64,000 nucleotides of DNA from Candidatus Anammoximicrobium sp. (GCA_012515235.1 JAAYYU010000255.1:1-64000); one strand, 5' to 3'. Positions 33,690 through 42,865 are shown, counted from the stretch's first letter. Translations and numbers: made by a program. The notes: generated by a model not told the origin, from the sequence alone.

Positions 33690-34667
33690 TCAGGCTGGGG
33701 CCGAGAGGCCCAGGACCCGGCGGGCGTTGTCGCGGAAGATCTTGGCTTGCACCTCGGCCGGCAACTGCAGTTGCTCCAGGAAGGCGAACTGGTCTACCTG
33801 CTGGCCCTCCGCCAGATAATCGGTGCCGAACAACAGGCGGTCGGCGCGGCGGATCAGGAACTCGCGGCCGAAGTCGGGGTCGCGGCGGATGGCGTTCAAG
33901 CCGCTGCCGGCCGACAGGTCGCCGTACAGATTCTCATACTTGTCCATCAACCGCTCGATCGCGCCGCCGGGCTTGACGGGGCCTTTCGGATAGCCGCCCA
34001 GCGTCTGCGGACTGACGTCGGCAGAGATCGACGACCACCACGTGGTGGCGTGGCCGATGAAGATCGCCCCCGGCGCCGCCTGCAGCGCCCGCTCCAGCCC
34101 CGGCAGGCCGGGCGCGTCGATGTTGCGGATGGTGTCCATGTGCAACAACACGGGCAGCTTCAACTCGGAGCAAGCGCGAAACACGTGCAGGTTGTTCGGG
34201 TCGTCGATCGGCCCGCCGCACTTGTGCTCGCCCAGCCCCTTGGCGCCCGCCTCGACATAGCGGGCCAACACGGGGGCCATGTCCTTGGGCTTCAGATAGA
34301 CGGTTCGCGGGTCGAGGTCGCAGAACGGGATCAGCCGGTCGCGGTGAGACGCCGTCTGCTGGAGCACCCAATCGCAGCCGATGGTGTAGTACCAGCTTTC
34401 CGGCGAAACCAAGGGCAACACCACGGCCTGGGCCACGGCGTGCTGGTCCATCCAGCTGAGCAGGCCTTCGACGGCCAGCATCGGCCGGCCGGCCCAGGGC
34501 TGCGTGAGATGCACGTGGATGTCGATGTACCCGGTCCGCGCCGCCGGTTGGTCGGCCGCCGAGGCGTGCCTCGCCGGATGGCCGGCGGCGAGCGTCCCCG
34601 CCGCGATTCCCCACACGCCCCGGTTGAAGGTTCGCCGCGAAACGGCCCTGGATGAATCCGTCGTCAT
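33690..34667 (-). CDS. Tat-exported amidohydrolase-family TIM-barrel protein
   Basis: A 325-aa protein; GGGGAG lies about 9 bases before the ATG. The leader AVSRRTFNRGVWGIAAGTLAAG is a twin-arginine signal. The metal-dependent amidohydrolase-2 barrel shows DIHVHL (HxH), PVLLHMD, IFIGHATTWW and LLFGTDYL, covering the usual metal and catalytic positions. Members hydrolyse or decarboxylate cyclic or carbonyl substrates, including lactones. It is the last of three minus-strand genes (esterase, GH-A-like protein, amidohydrolase) with 63-66 base gaps, so they probably form an exported carbohydrate-processing operon. Substrate unknown. Confidence 0.82.
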   Translation of the reverse strand: MTTDSSRAVSRRTFNRGVWGIAAGTLAAGHPARHASAADQPAARTGYIDIHVHLTQPWAGRPMLAVEGLLSWMDQHAVAQAVVLPLVSPESWYYTIGCDWVLQQTASHRDRLIPFCDLDPRTVYLKPKDMAPVLARYVEAGAKGLGEHKCGGPIDDPNNLHVFRACSELKLPVLLHMDTIRNIDAPGLPGLERALQAAPGAIFIGHATTWWSSISADVSPQTLGGYPKGPVKPGGAIERLMDKYENLYGDLSAGSGLNAIRRDPDFGREFLIRRADRLLFGTDYLAEGQQVDQFAFLEQLQLPAEVQAKIFRDNARRVLGLSAPA

Positions 34668-34703
34668 GGCTAGTGTCTCCCCTGGTTCAAGCTGCTCACG
34701 GGA

Positions 34704-34733
34704 CCCGGTTTCCTTCTACCCGGTTTCCTTCTA
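34704..34733. repeat. Perfect 15-bp tandem duplication
   Basis: CCCGGTTTCCTTCTA is present twice head to tail (34704-34718 and 34719-34733). The second copy contains the stop codon of the GH-A-like gene on the minus strand. On that strand each copy holds AAGGAAA, a weak Shine-Dalgarno-like string, but no start codon follows at a useful distance. Confidence 0.8.
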
Positions 34734-36797
34734 CCCGACAACCGCCACCGCGTACACGGGAAACGGCGGGATCTCGACGGCGTTCTCGGCGACGGCGAGC
34801 GTCTGTTCAGGCGTCTCGGCCGTCCGCAATCGGACTTGGGCGGCGTCTTTCCAGCGCGGCCCCAACGCCAGTTTCAAGCCCTTCGGCGCCTGGGGCGCGG
34901 CGTAATTGACCAAATGCACCGCCAGCCGGTTGTCGCCCAGTTCATACGCTGCCAGCGCCACCGTGTCGCTTCCCAGCAGCCGTACGGAACCCCGATTCCC
35001 CAGGGCCTTCTGCACTGCGGCGGCGACCTGCTGGTGGCCCTTGGGCAACGTCAACCGTTCGGCATAACTCGACTCGCCCGCAGCCCGCACCAGACTTGCT
35101 TCCAAACGCACGACTTGCGGACCGGCCAGATCCTGCAACGGATTCCGACTCCGGCTCCGCCCGTGCTCGTCGTATTGGCCGTTGTCGCCCGCCAGCACCA
35201 GGCCGCCTCCGCGGCGGGCAAAGTCGCAGATCGCGCGGCACTCGTCGTCGCTCAAATGCGACTGGCCGGCCAGCAGCAGGGCTCCGCAGCCGGCCAGCGG
35301 GCCGAGGTTGTCGCCGAACACGGTCTCCCACGCGAACCCGTGGCGGATCAGCGATTCCTCGGCACCCAGCACCAGAAACGCCGCCGCCGAGGCATCGAAG
35401 GCCAGCGAGGCGAACGTCTGCAAGACGGCCACGTCGCGGACCGGCCGGGCACCGAGCCGGAGTCTTTCCGTCTGCCGGGCAAACTCCAGATACTGTCCCA
35501 GGGCGGTCTGCAACTCGGGCACGTCGATCCGCATCCGATCGCCGGGACCGTCGGGGCGCAGCGCCCAGTTGGTGCCCGGAATCCCGCCAAAGGCCGCCGC
35601 CTCGGCCACCTGGAGCGTGACCTCCTCAGGCTGCTGCGGCAGGGCCAGGCCGCTCAGGCCCGCGATGCCTTTGCCCCGTTTCCAGGTCGTGGACACGACG
35701 CGATAGCCGATGGCGGCCGCGTGCTTGTAGGCCCGGATCTGCGAGATCATCGCGCCGTCCGAGATGCCCGCCGCATTTCCGTTTTCGGCGAACATCAGGG
35801 TCAGGTGCCGACCGACCGCCGGCGCCCAGACGCTGCGGCGATACGGCCCGTCCGGCCCGCGCGGATGGGCCGGATTGGCCAACAGGATCACGTCGGGCCG
35901 CAGGCTGCGGGCATACTCGGTGACGTCGCGGTGGTACTCCCCCAGACTCTCGCAGCGGAAGCGGACCCAGGCCTGCACCAGCGGATCGATAATCCGCCCC
36001 GCCGATGCCAGCGTCGGCGGCTGACGAACATGAGCGAACGACGCCAGTCCGAACCGGTCGCGCGGATCGGGCCAGCGGGCGGCCAGCCAGCTGCGAAAAG
36101 CTTGCTCGCACCGCGGGCAGTAGCAGGGCTCGCAGTAGTCGTTGTCGAAGTGCAAACCGTCCAGGCCGATCTCCTCCAGGCCGACGCGAATCACCCGTTT
36201 CATGTACGCCCGGAACTCGCGGCTGTGGAGGCACGGCGCCCAGCGAAAATAGGCGCTGCCCCACGTCCGGCATCTGCCGTCCGCATCGCGCTGGATCCAC
36301 GCTTCCGCCTGGGGCTCCTCGGCCAGAAAGGTCTCGTAGTACAGCGACCGCTGCTGGCAGTACCCCAGCACCCGGACTCCGTGACGATGGGCGGCGCGCA
36401 CCAGTTCGGCCGTCCGCTGTTGCTCCGCGCGTTCGTGCTTCAGGCCAAACCCCTTGAAGAAATGCGTCACCGCCAGGTTGACGCCCAGTCGGGCCATCGT
36501 GCGCACCAGTTCCTCGGAGTGGAGCCGCTCGTACCACTGGGAAAACCCCGGCGCGCTGACATCCACCGCGCCCACCACGCCGCCGGTGCGGCGGTAATGC
36601 GCCAGCGGCTCCCAGCCCCACCAGGACCAGTAGTAGGCCGCTTGCGCCGCATCGGCTTCGTCCTGCGGCCGGCGTCCCGTGCCCGCTTCCGGCTGGGCTT
36701 GGCGGTCCTCCCGCTCCCGTCCCCGGGCGGGAATTCGGGCGGCGCCCAGCGCCAACAGCCCGCCGCCTGCCGCGTGCAGAAACTCGCGTCGTTTCAT
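34731..36797 (-). CDS. Exported GH-A-like putative glycosidase with Rossmann-like C-terminal half
   Basis: A 688-aa protein; AAGGAGCGAATC precedes the ATG. MKRREFLHAAGGGLLALGAA is a Tat-type leader, although its second arginine is followed by Glu rather than the usual Arg-x-Phe-Leu context. Residues about 50-430 look like a TIM barrel of the hypothetical-glycosidase type (GLDGLHFDNDYCEPCYCPRCEQAF; Asp residues at strand ends). Residues about 470-620 resemble the class I glutamine amidotransferase-like domain of GH42-type beta-galactosidases. The Cys cluster C-x2-C-x-C-x2-C may bind a metal. It lies between an esterase and an amidohydrolase gene in one operon. The substrate is unknown, and the glycosidase assignment is tentative. 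Confidence 0.6.
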   Translation of the reverse strand: MKRREFLHAAGGGLLALGAARIPARGREREDRQAQPEAGTGRRPQDEADAAQAAYYWSWWGWEPLAHYRRTGGVVGAVDVSAPGFSQWYERLHSEELVRTMARLGVNLAVTHFFKGFGLKHERAEQQRTAELVRAAHRHGVRVLGYCQQRSLYYETFLAEEPQAEAWIQRDADGRCRTWGSAYFRWAPCLHSREFRAYMKRVIRVGLEEIGLDGLHFDNDYCEPCYCPRCEQAFRSWLAARWPDPRDRFGLASFAHVRQPPTLASAGRIIDPLVQAWVRFRCESLGEYHRDVTEYARSLRPDVILLANPAHPRGPDGPYRRSVWAPAVGRHLTLMFAENGNAAGISDGAMISQIRAYKHAAAIGYRVVSTTWKRGKGIAGLSGLALPQQPEEVTLQVAEAAAFGGIPGTNWALRPDGPGDRMRIDVPELQTALGQYLEFARQTERLRLGARPVRDVAVLQTFASLAFDASAAAFLVLGAEESLIRHGFAWETVFGDNLGPLAGCGALLLAGQSHLSDDECRAICDFARRGGGLVLAGDNGQYDEHGRSRSRNPLQDLAGPQVVRLEASLVRAAGESSYAERLTLPKGHQQVAAAVQKALGNRGSVRLLGSDTVALAAYELGDNRLAVHLVNYAAPQAPKGLKLALGPRWKDAAQVRLRTAETPEQTLAVAENAVEIPPFPVYAVAVVG

Positions 36798-36863
36798 GAT
36801 TCGCTCCTTGTCGGCTGTCCATCCGCCAGAATCCGGCGAGTCTTACTGGCGAAACCGCCGGTC

Positions 36864-38180
36864 TCACTTCGTCACGTTCTTCTTGGCGGCGATGTGTTGC
36901 AGAATCGCCGCTTCGGTAGCCCGCTCCAGCCGGGGCGAGACCGAGTGGCCCATCAAGGGTTCGTTGACGATCTGCTTCTTGCCCGGCAGGTTGTTGTACG
37001 CGGCATAGACGCTCGTGGGCGCGCACGTGCCGTCGATAAAGCCCACGCTGAAGATCGCCTCGGCTTTGGCCCGCGCTGCGAAGTTCATGCTGTCGAAGTA
37101 GCGGGCGACCTGGAGGATCTTGGGGTCGGGCTTGCCGTCCGTGTCGGGGACGAGTTTCGGCCAGCCGTTGATGCGGCCGGCCGCCTTGCCGGTGTGGTCG
37201 CAGATGGCCGGCACGCCGGCGGAGATGAAGGTCACGCGCGGATCAAGTCCCGCCGCGGCGATGGCCTGGCCGCCTCCCTGACTGGAACCCTTGACGATCA
37301 GCACTTGGCCGTCCCACTCCGGCTGGCTGGTCAGAAACTCCATCGCGCGCACCAGCCGCTGAAACATGCCGAGGAAGTAGCACTTCTCCCGGTCCTCGCG
37401 GCCGGCGGCGCGGTAGTCCTTCAATTCGCCCGCGGCAAGTTCCCGGTAAAAGGCGTCCGGCTTGCCATTGACGATGCCGTGGGCGTTGATGTCCATCGCC
37501 AGCGCGGTGTACCGCTTGGCCGACCCGGCTGCGCCGCCCAGGCTGGAACTTCGCACGCCGGCCCCGTGCACCAGCAGCATCGCCGGCAGGCTGCGGGGCG
37601 CCGCACCGATCGGGCGAGCAAAGTATCCGCACACCGGCCGCGGCGGCACGCACGCGATCTCGACGTCGAAGCATTCGATGCCGTCCACGGGCGACTTGAC
37701 TGGCGTGAACCGGGGCGACATCGGCACCGACGCCAAACGGGCTTTCTGCTGGGCCCAAAAAGCGTCGAAATCCTCCGGCACCGGCAGGCTGGGCGGGATC
37801 TTCAGCGGGTCAAACGCGGCTCCGGCAGTCGCCGTCAACACCTGCTTGTCCGGTCCCGTGCAACTCACGCGGCAGCGCAAGAACCCAGGTTCATCCAGCG
37901 TCCCCTGGATCACCGCGGTCCCGTTGCCCAAGGTCAGCTTCTTCTGCGTCGCCGGCGGCATGCCGTCCTTGTCGAGCGTGCATACGAGGTCGGCCTCCGT
38001 GACCGGCTGACCGCCCTTCTTCAGCGTCACCGTGAACTTCGCCGGCTGACCGACCGTGTAGATGGCGTCCGGCGGATCGGTCACGACCACCAACTGGTAA
38101 GCCGGCTCCGCGGCCCACAGACCGGACGAGACGAACAGCCACACAATCCATCCCCGCAGAACAGCAGTCTGACAACGCAT
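36864..38180 (-). CDS. Exported acetyl xylan esterase (CE7/AXE1-like)
   Basis: A 438-aa protein. The ATG at 38180 follows AGGAGAG and leads into the signal peptide MRCQTAVLRGWIVWLFVSSGLWA; the track's extra 84 residues are rejected. An Ig-like beta domain (about 25-120) precedes an alpha/beta hydrolase domain. VKGSSQGGGQA holds the nucleophile Ser, GFIDGTCAP the catalytic Asp and MGHSV the His, as in acetyl xylan/cephalosporin C deacetylases. It should remove acetyl groups from xylan or related oligosaccharides in the periplasm. It is the first gene of a three-gene operon with the GH-A-like protein and the amidohydrolase. Confidence 0.85.
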   Translation of the reverse strand: MRCQTAVLRGWIVWLFVSSGLWAAEPAYQLVVVTDPPDAIYTVGQPAKFTVTLKKGGQPVTEADLVCTLDKDGMPPATQKKLTLGNGTAVIQGTLDEPGFLRCRVSCTGPDKQVLTATAGAAFDPLKIPPSLPVPEDFDAFWAQQKARLASVPMSPRFTPVKSPVDGIECFDVEIACVPPRPVCGYFARPIGAAPRSLPAMLLVHGAGVRSSSLGGAAGSAKRYTALAMDINAHGIVNGKPDAFYRELAAGELKDYRAAGREDREKCYFLGMFQRLVRAMEFLTSQPEWDGQVLIVKGSSQGGGQAIAAAGLDPRVTFISAGVPAICDHTGKAAGRINGWPKLVPDTDGKPDPKILQVARYFDSMNFAARAKAEAIFSVGFIDGTCAPTSVYAAYNNLPGKKQIVNEPLMGHSVSPRLERATEAAILQHIAAKKNVTK

Positions 38181-38751
38181 GAAAACTCTCCTGAAAGAAA
38201 CAACGGTACAAGGGTACCTGGTGAATTCCCCATCCTGCGTCAAGGTACACGTCCGGCGGGGCGAATCAAGACGGGGCGTGCGAAATGGCGTTTGCTCCTT
38301 CCGGCCCACCGCGGTTGCCGCCAGTCGCGCCGCAAGAGCCGGGTGGCAAACAGGTTCTTTCGGTGGCGGGAAACGCAACGTTTGGGTTGGGATAAAATCG
38401 TTACAGCTGTTGTTCGTGGGCGCTTTCGGCACAACTTGCTCCTTCTGGCAGGTCCCAGCGGCTGGTCACGGGGCGGCGGGCAAGGATAATACTACTGCGT
38501 GCTCAGGCATCGCGGGATGGACGCCTCGGAGTGGATGCCCCTCCTGCGGTGGACGGAAGTTCGCCCTGACGGACCCTCCGTCAAGGACAACGGAGCACCA
38601 GGCATCGTTCGAGGAACCACGGTCCGATGACACGTGAGCGGCACGGCGCTAACCACCGGTTTTGCGGCCGAATCGAAACAGGCGACGCGTGCCCGTCCGC
38701 TCCCTCATCTCTCGAACGGCGCCAAACGGCCTTTTCCTGTCGGAGTCTACC
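38181..38751. other. 571-base divergent spacer
   Basis: This separates the esterase and the HlyD-type gene. The 152-aa plus-strand track ORF here has no recognisable domain and a composition expected of random GC-rich sequence. TTGACG and TTGATT boxes on the minus strand lack convincing -10 partners. Two A/T-rich -10-like strings (TAAAAT near 38395, GATAAT near 38487) lack -35 boxes. Divergent promoters must lie here, but none can be fixed. Confidence 0.4.
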
Positions 38752-40011
38752 TTGAACAGTCCGGATATCTCTGCGGGCGGACCCATCGAGGACGCCAAGC
38801 CGGCAGCAGTCGCTGATCGCCAAAGCGCGTTGGGCGAACGGGTGCGCTCGTTGCGTCTGCCGCCCGAGGTCCGCGCGCATCGTCCGGAAGCGCACCTCGT
38901 GCCGTGGATGCTGTGCCTGCTTTTGGCCGGCGCGGCGGGCGGACTGGGCTACCTGTACTACCAGGAGGTGCAGCGCGGCGCCGCCGACAACGGTGGCTCG
39001 ACCGCCGCGCCGCCGGCCAGCGGGAAAGCGAAACAGGCGACGAACTCGCCACCGGCGAAATCCCCCGCCCCCGCCGCGGCGAGCGTCCCCGATCCCATTG
39101 CACTGGAAGCCAAGGGCTACGTCATCCCGCACCGGGAGATCCTGGTCAGCCCGCAGGTGAGCGGACGCCTGTTGAAAGTGCTCTTTGAGGAAGGCCAACG
39201 CGTCGAACAGAACCAGGTGCTGGCCGAAATCGAGACGACGGAGTTTGCTGCGGAGCATCAGCGGGCGCTGGCGCTGCTGGAATCAGCCCGGCAGCGCCTG
39301 CGGGAATTGGAGGCCGGCAACCGGCCGGAGGAGATCGCCCAGGCCGAGGCGGAATTGGCCGAAGCGGACGCCCAACTGCCGCAGGCCGAGGCGGAATGGA
39401 AGCGGAATTCCGAGTTGCGCCAGTCGCGCACGATTTCCCCGCTGGTGTTTGAACAGTCGGAAGCGGCCTACCTGGCGTTGAAGAAGAAAGTCGAGCGTCT
39501 GCAGGCAGCGGTGACATTGATGCGCAAAGGGCCCCGCGAGGAACGGATTGCGGCGGCGCGGGCGGACGTCCGACAGGCCGAAGCCGAACTGGTGCGCGCC
39601 CAATGGCGGCTGGATAACTGCACCGTCCGCGCTCCCATCGCCGGCACGATTCTCCGCAAAAATGCGGAGGAGGGAAATATCGTCAACCCCGTGGCGTTCA
39701 ACGGGTCGTACAGCCTGTGTGAAATGGCCGACCTGTCGGACCTGGAAGTCGATCTGTCCATCCAGGAACGCGACATTGCCCGCGTCTTCGTCGGGCAGGC
39801 CTGCCGGGTGCGGGCGGAAGCCTTCCCCGACCGGACCTATCGGGGCGTCGTCTCGCGGCTGATGCCCATCGCCGACCGGGCCAAAGGCGCCATCCCGGTC
39901 CGAGTCCAACTGACGGTGCCCGCCGAGGAGGAGGGCGTCTACCTGAAGCCCGAAATGGGCGCCGTCGTGACCTTTCTGGCTGCCCCTGACGGCGCGGAAC
40001 GGTTAAGATAG
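38752..40011 (+). CDS. HlyD-family membrane fusion (periplasmic adaptor) protein
   Basis: A 419-aa protein if read from TTG at 38752, which has GGAG about 9 bases upstream; the track start at 38662 is also TTG but has no such site. One transmembrane helix (about residues 52-68, WMLCLLLAGAAGGLGYLYY) is followed by a proline/alanine-rich linker. A split biotinyl-lipoyl domain (PQVSGRLLKVLFEEGQRVEQNQVLAEIE ... CTVRAPIAGTIL) encloses a long alpha-helical hairpin rich in Glu, Ala and Arg. A beta-barrel domain closes the chain. Such adaptors bridge an inner-membrane exporter and the outer membrane. No ABC or RND partner gene is adjacent, so its pump lies elsewhere. Confidence 0.82.
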   Translation: MNSPDISAGGPIEDAKPAAVADRQSALGERVRSLRLPPEVRAHRPEAHLVPWMLCLLLAGAAGGLGYLYYQEVQRGAADNGGSTAAPPASGKAKQATNSPPAKSPAPAAASVPDPIALEAKGYVIPHREILVSPQVSGRLLKVLFEEGQRVEQNQVLAEIETTEFAAEHQRALALLESARQRLRELEAGNRPEEIAQAEAELAEADAQLPQAEAEWKRNSELRQSRTISPLVFEQSEAAYLALKKKVERLQAAVTLMRKGPREERIAAARADVRQAEAELVRAQWRLDNCTVRAPIAGTILRKNAEEGNIVNPVAFNGSYSLCEMADLSDLEVDLSIQERDIARVFVGQACRVRAEAFPDRTYRGVVSRLMPIADRAKGAIPVRVQLTVPAEEEGVYLKPEMGAVVTFLAAPDGAERLR

Positions 40012-40066
40012 CGGGCCAAGCACCGCAGTGCAGTTCAGGAACACACGGCTTGGCAAGGAGATCGCA

Positions 40067-41089
40067 ATGGACAAGAAACTGGGGGTGGCCATTCACGGGG
40101 TCGGGGATGTGGCGTTCGCGCATGCGGCCAGTTGGCTGCGCAATCCGCACGTGCAGATCGTTTCGGTCAGCAGCCGGCGGCGAGAAAGCGCCCAGCGGCT
40201 GATCGACAAGTACGGGCTCGCTTGCCCCGCACGGGACAACGTCGACGAAGTGCTAGCCGATCCGCGCGTGGACATCGTCAACATCAGCGGCCCGAACCAG
40301 ATTCACACCCCCCTGGGCATCGCGGCGGCCCAGGCCGGCAAGCATCTGCTGGTCGAAAAGCCGATGGCGATCACCCTGGACGAAAATCGGGCGTTGCGGG
40401 ACGCCGTCGCGCGGGCGGGCGTCAAGAGCATCGTCAGCTTCGTGCTCCGCTGGAACCCGCTGCTGGAATCGCTGCGGTCGCTGCTGACCGCCGGCGCGAT
40501 CGGGGAGTTGCTGTACATCGAAATCGACTACTGGCACGGCATCGGCCCCTGGTACAGCGGCTGGGAATGGGCGCATACGTTCAAGACGGGCGGCAGCGCC
40601 ACGCTGCTGGCCGGTTGCCACGCCCTGGATGCCGTCAGATTCCTGTCCGGGCGCGAAGTCGTCGAGGTATCGGCGATGTCAAACAACAAAAAACAACTCT
40701 ACGAATACGACGCGAACGTGGTTGCCACCATGAAACTGGACGACGGCACGATCGCCAAGTCGTCGGTGCTGCTGGACGCGGACATCCCGTATGCGTTCAA
40801 TATCGATCTGATCGGCACCGAGGGCTCGTTGCGAGACAACCGCTTGTGGTCCAAACGGCTGTTGCCCGGCCAGCGGAGTTGGGCGACCATCCCCACGATC
40901 CTGCCGGATTCGGGCGACGTCCACCATCATCCGTTCGACGCCCAGATCAACCACTTTGTGGATTGCATCCGGCAAGATCACGAATCGCACTGTAACGTAG
41001 CGGACGCCTACCGCACCCACGAACTGTGCCTGGCCATCGACCGCTCGGCGGCGGAGGGCGGCCGCGTGGTCCGATTGCCGCTGGAGTGA
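40067..41089 (+). CDS. Gfo/Idh/MocA family oxidoreductase (cytoplasmic)
   Basis: A 340-aa protein; AAGGAGATCGCA directly precedes the ATG at 40067, and the 13 extra track residues are discarded. LGVAIHGVGDVAFAHA replaces the usual GxGxxG with a GVGDVA form of the dinucleotide site. LLVEKPMAI holds the catalytic Lys, and GCHALDAVRFLSG the conserved Asp/His helix. There is no export signal, unlike the paralogue at 19779. It is preceded by the HlyD gene (55-base gap) and followed by an exported isomerase-like protein. It probably oxidises or reduces a sugar or inositol derivative within this carbohydrate gene cluster. Confidence 0.88.
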   Translation: MDKKLGVAIHGVGDVAFAHAASWLRNPHVQIVSVSSRRRESAQRLIDKYGLACPARDNVDEVLADPRVDIVNISGPNQIHTPLGIAAAQAGKHLLVEKPMAITLDENRALRDAVARAGVKSIVSFVLRWNPLLESLRSLLTAGAIGELLYIEIDYWHGIGPWYSGWEWAHTFKTGGSATLLAGCHALDAVRFLSGREVVEVSAMSNNKKQLYEYDANVVATMKLDDGTIAKSSVLLDADIPYAFNIDLIGTEGSLRDNRLWSKRLLPGQRSWATIPTILPDSGDVHHHPFDAQINHFVDCIRQDHESHCNVADAYRTHELCLAIDRSAAEGGRVVRLPLE

Positions 41090-41206
41090 CCGGCGCAGGG
41101 CCGCCGATTCCCGCGGGTGTCAAGGGCGGTCGCGGTCTCCCTTCTCCGAATTTCTGTTTTTTTGCCTTGGTGCTTGCCTTCCGCGCGGCGTTCTGCTGGA
41201 ATTGGT

Positions 41207-41234
41207 TCGGGACCGGACTACAGGCCGGTCCCGA
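41207..41234. repeat. Intergenic palindrome (10-bp stem)
   Basis: TCGGGACCGG-ACTACAGG-CCGGTCCCGA is a perfect inverted repeat with an 8-base loop in the spacer after the Gfo/Idh/MocA gene. There is no T-tract on either side. It could be a REP-type element or an mRNA-stabilising hairpin. Confidence 0.75.
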
Positions 41235-41310
41235 CAAGCGCCGCCTGCACCGTTCGAAAAACGAGTTCCTAACCGTTCCGGCTTGATGCATTTCAAGGGA
41301 GGGTCTTTCG

Positions 41311-42744
41311 ATGTGTGAACAGTGTACGAGACGAGAGTTTCTGGGAACCGGCGTGGCGGCCGGAGGTTTGATGCTCGCCAGTGCGACCTGGACGCACGCT
41401 TGGACCTCGGATACGCCGCCCAAGCCACCGAAGAAGTCGCGGATCTGCGTCATGTTCGCCGGCAATCCGGGACCCGAAGACCGCGGCTGGAACGCCGATC
41501 CCAAACAGCTGGAAGCCATGAAAGCCCGCTTGGTCGAGGCGGAAAAGGCGCTGGGGAACATCGAACTGCTGATCGGCCAATCGATCAACGCCGAGCAGAC
41601 GGCGGCCTTGATAAAGCAAGCGGGCCCCGGCACGCCGGTGCTGGCCATTAACCTGAACTGCTTCGCCTTGACGCGGCTGGTGCAGCCGGTCCTCGACGCC
41701 AACCATCCGATGATCGTCTTTTCGCTGCCGGCCAGCGGCCACGATTGGATGTATCCTCATCGGTGGCAGCGGCAGGGCCATCCAGTCACCCTGTTTCCTA
41801 CCGGCAACCTGGATGAACTCGAACGAGCGCTGCGTCTGTTGCGGGTCATCCCCATGATGCGTCAGACCCGAATCCTGCTGTTCCCGCCCGCCCGCGGCAC
41901 CGCGCCCGCCCAGTCGCCGGACGAAGTCAAGAAGCGGTTGGGGGCCGACGTGGTGGCCGTCGACGAGAAGACATTCAACGACCTGATCGCCGCCGCCGAC
42001 GAGAAGACGGTTGCAGCCGAGACCGAACGCTGGACCAAAGGGGCCAAGGCCATCATCGAGCCCAACGCGGAGGACATCGCCAAGGCGGCCCGCGTCAGTA
42101 TCGCGCTGCAAAACCTGATGAAACAGCAGCACGCCCAAGGACTGGCCATCGGCACCTGCATGGGCTGGTTGGCGAAAGGCTTTCCCTGCCTGGGCTTTGC
42201 CCGTCTCCGCGACGCCGGCTTCCCCGCCGCGTGCGAAGGCGACATGGACTCGCTGTTGACCATGCTGCTGTTCCAATACGCGGCGGATCGTGCCAGCTTC
42301 CAGGGTAACGCGACCTTCGATACCTCGCGCAACGCGCTGTGGACCGCCCACTGCACCGCGCCGCTGCAACTGGACGGCCCGGACAGCCCGCCGGCGCCCT
42401 ACCTGCTGCGGGGACATTCCGAGGTGGGCGGCAGCGGCTGCGTGCCCGAAGTCCATTACCGTGTCGGCGAAACGATCACGCGCGGGAAATTGATCAACCT
42501 GGATACGATCCTGTGCTCCACCGGCAAGATCATCGAAGTACCGGAAAAATCCGTGCGCGGCTGTCGCACCCAAATCGTTACCGAAGTGCGCGACGCAGCC
42601 AAGATGGCGGCCAACTGGAGCAGTGTGCTGCAGACGGAGGATGCCATGACGCTGCTGCACCGGGTCGTGGTCTACGGCGACCACATGGACAGCATCCGCC
42701 ACCTGGCGCGGCTGATGAACATGAACGTCGTCGAGGAAGGTTGA
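41311..42744 (+). CDS. Exported L-fucose isomerase-like protein
   Basis: A 477-aa protein; GGGAGG lies about 8 bases before the ATG. CTRREFLGTGVAAGGLMLASA is a twin-arginine signal (RREFLG). The first ~200 residues are Rossmann-like. The later part (AIGTCMGWLAKGFPCLGFARLRDAGFPAACEGDMDSLLTMLLF ... LWTAHCTAP) resembles the C-terminal half of fucose/arabinose isomerases, where Glu and Asp bind the metal. Family members interconvert aldoses and ketoses in the cytoplasm, so export by Tat is unusual. Several predicted ligands (Glu-Gly-Asp and a downstream His) remain. The exact reaction is not known. It is followed by the heparinase-like gene on the same strand. Confidence 0.65.
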   Translation: MCEQCTRREFLGTGVAAGGLMLASATWTHAWTSDTPPKPPKKSRICVMFAGNPGPEDRGWNADPKQLEAMKARLVEAEKALGNIELLIGQSINAEQTAALIKQAGPGTPVLAINLNCFALTRLVQPVLDANHPMIVFSLPASGHDWMYPHRWQRQGHPVTLFPTGNLDELERALRLLRVIPMMRQTRILLFPPARGTAPAQSPDEVKKRLGADVVAVDEKTFNDLIAAADEKTVAAETERWTKGAKAIIEPNAEDIAKAARVSIALQNLMKQQHAQGLAIGTCMGWLAKGFPCLGFARLRDAGFPAACEGDMDSLLTMLLFQYAADRASFQGNATFDTSRNALWTAHCTAPLQLDGPDSPPAPYLLRGHSEVGGSGCVPEVHYRVGETITRGKLINLDTILCSTGKIIEVPEKSVRGCRTQIVTEVRDAAKMAANWSSVLQTEDAMTLLHRVVVYGDHMDSIRHLARLMNMNVVEEG

Positions 42745-42827
42745 ACCGGCACGCTTCGCTTGTCCGGCGGGCCAGACGCCGGCAAGGCCAGACGCCCGGT
42801 GCAGGCTCTCCTGGGCCGGAAACTTGC

Positions 42828-42865
42828 GCAGAAGCCCGGCTGGTTCCGAAAAGCCGGGCTTCTGC
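42828..42865. repeat. Intergenic palindrome (14-bp stem)
   Basis: GCAGAAGCCCGGCT and AGCCGGGCTTCTGC form a perfect 14-bp stem around a 10-base loop, GGTTCCGAAA. Related GCCGGGCTT/AAGCCCGGC fragments occur near 10600 and 24370, so it is probably one member of a dispersed REP-like family. There is no T-tract. Confidence 0.8.

Noticed and set aside
34836-38489. 1217-aa plus-strand ORF
   Set aside because: It runs antisense through two well-supported exported-enzyme genes; composition is typical of a GC-driven shadow frame.
38179-38637. 152-aa plus-strand ORF in the 38.2-38.7 kb spacer
   Set aside because: No domain, no convincing ribosome site and random-like composition.
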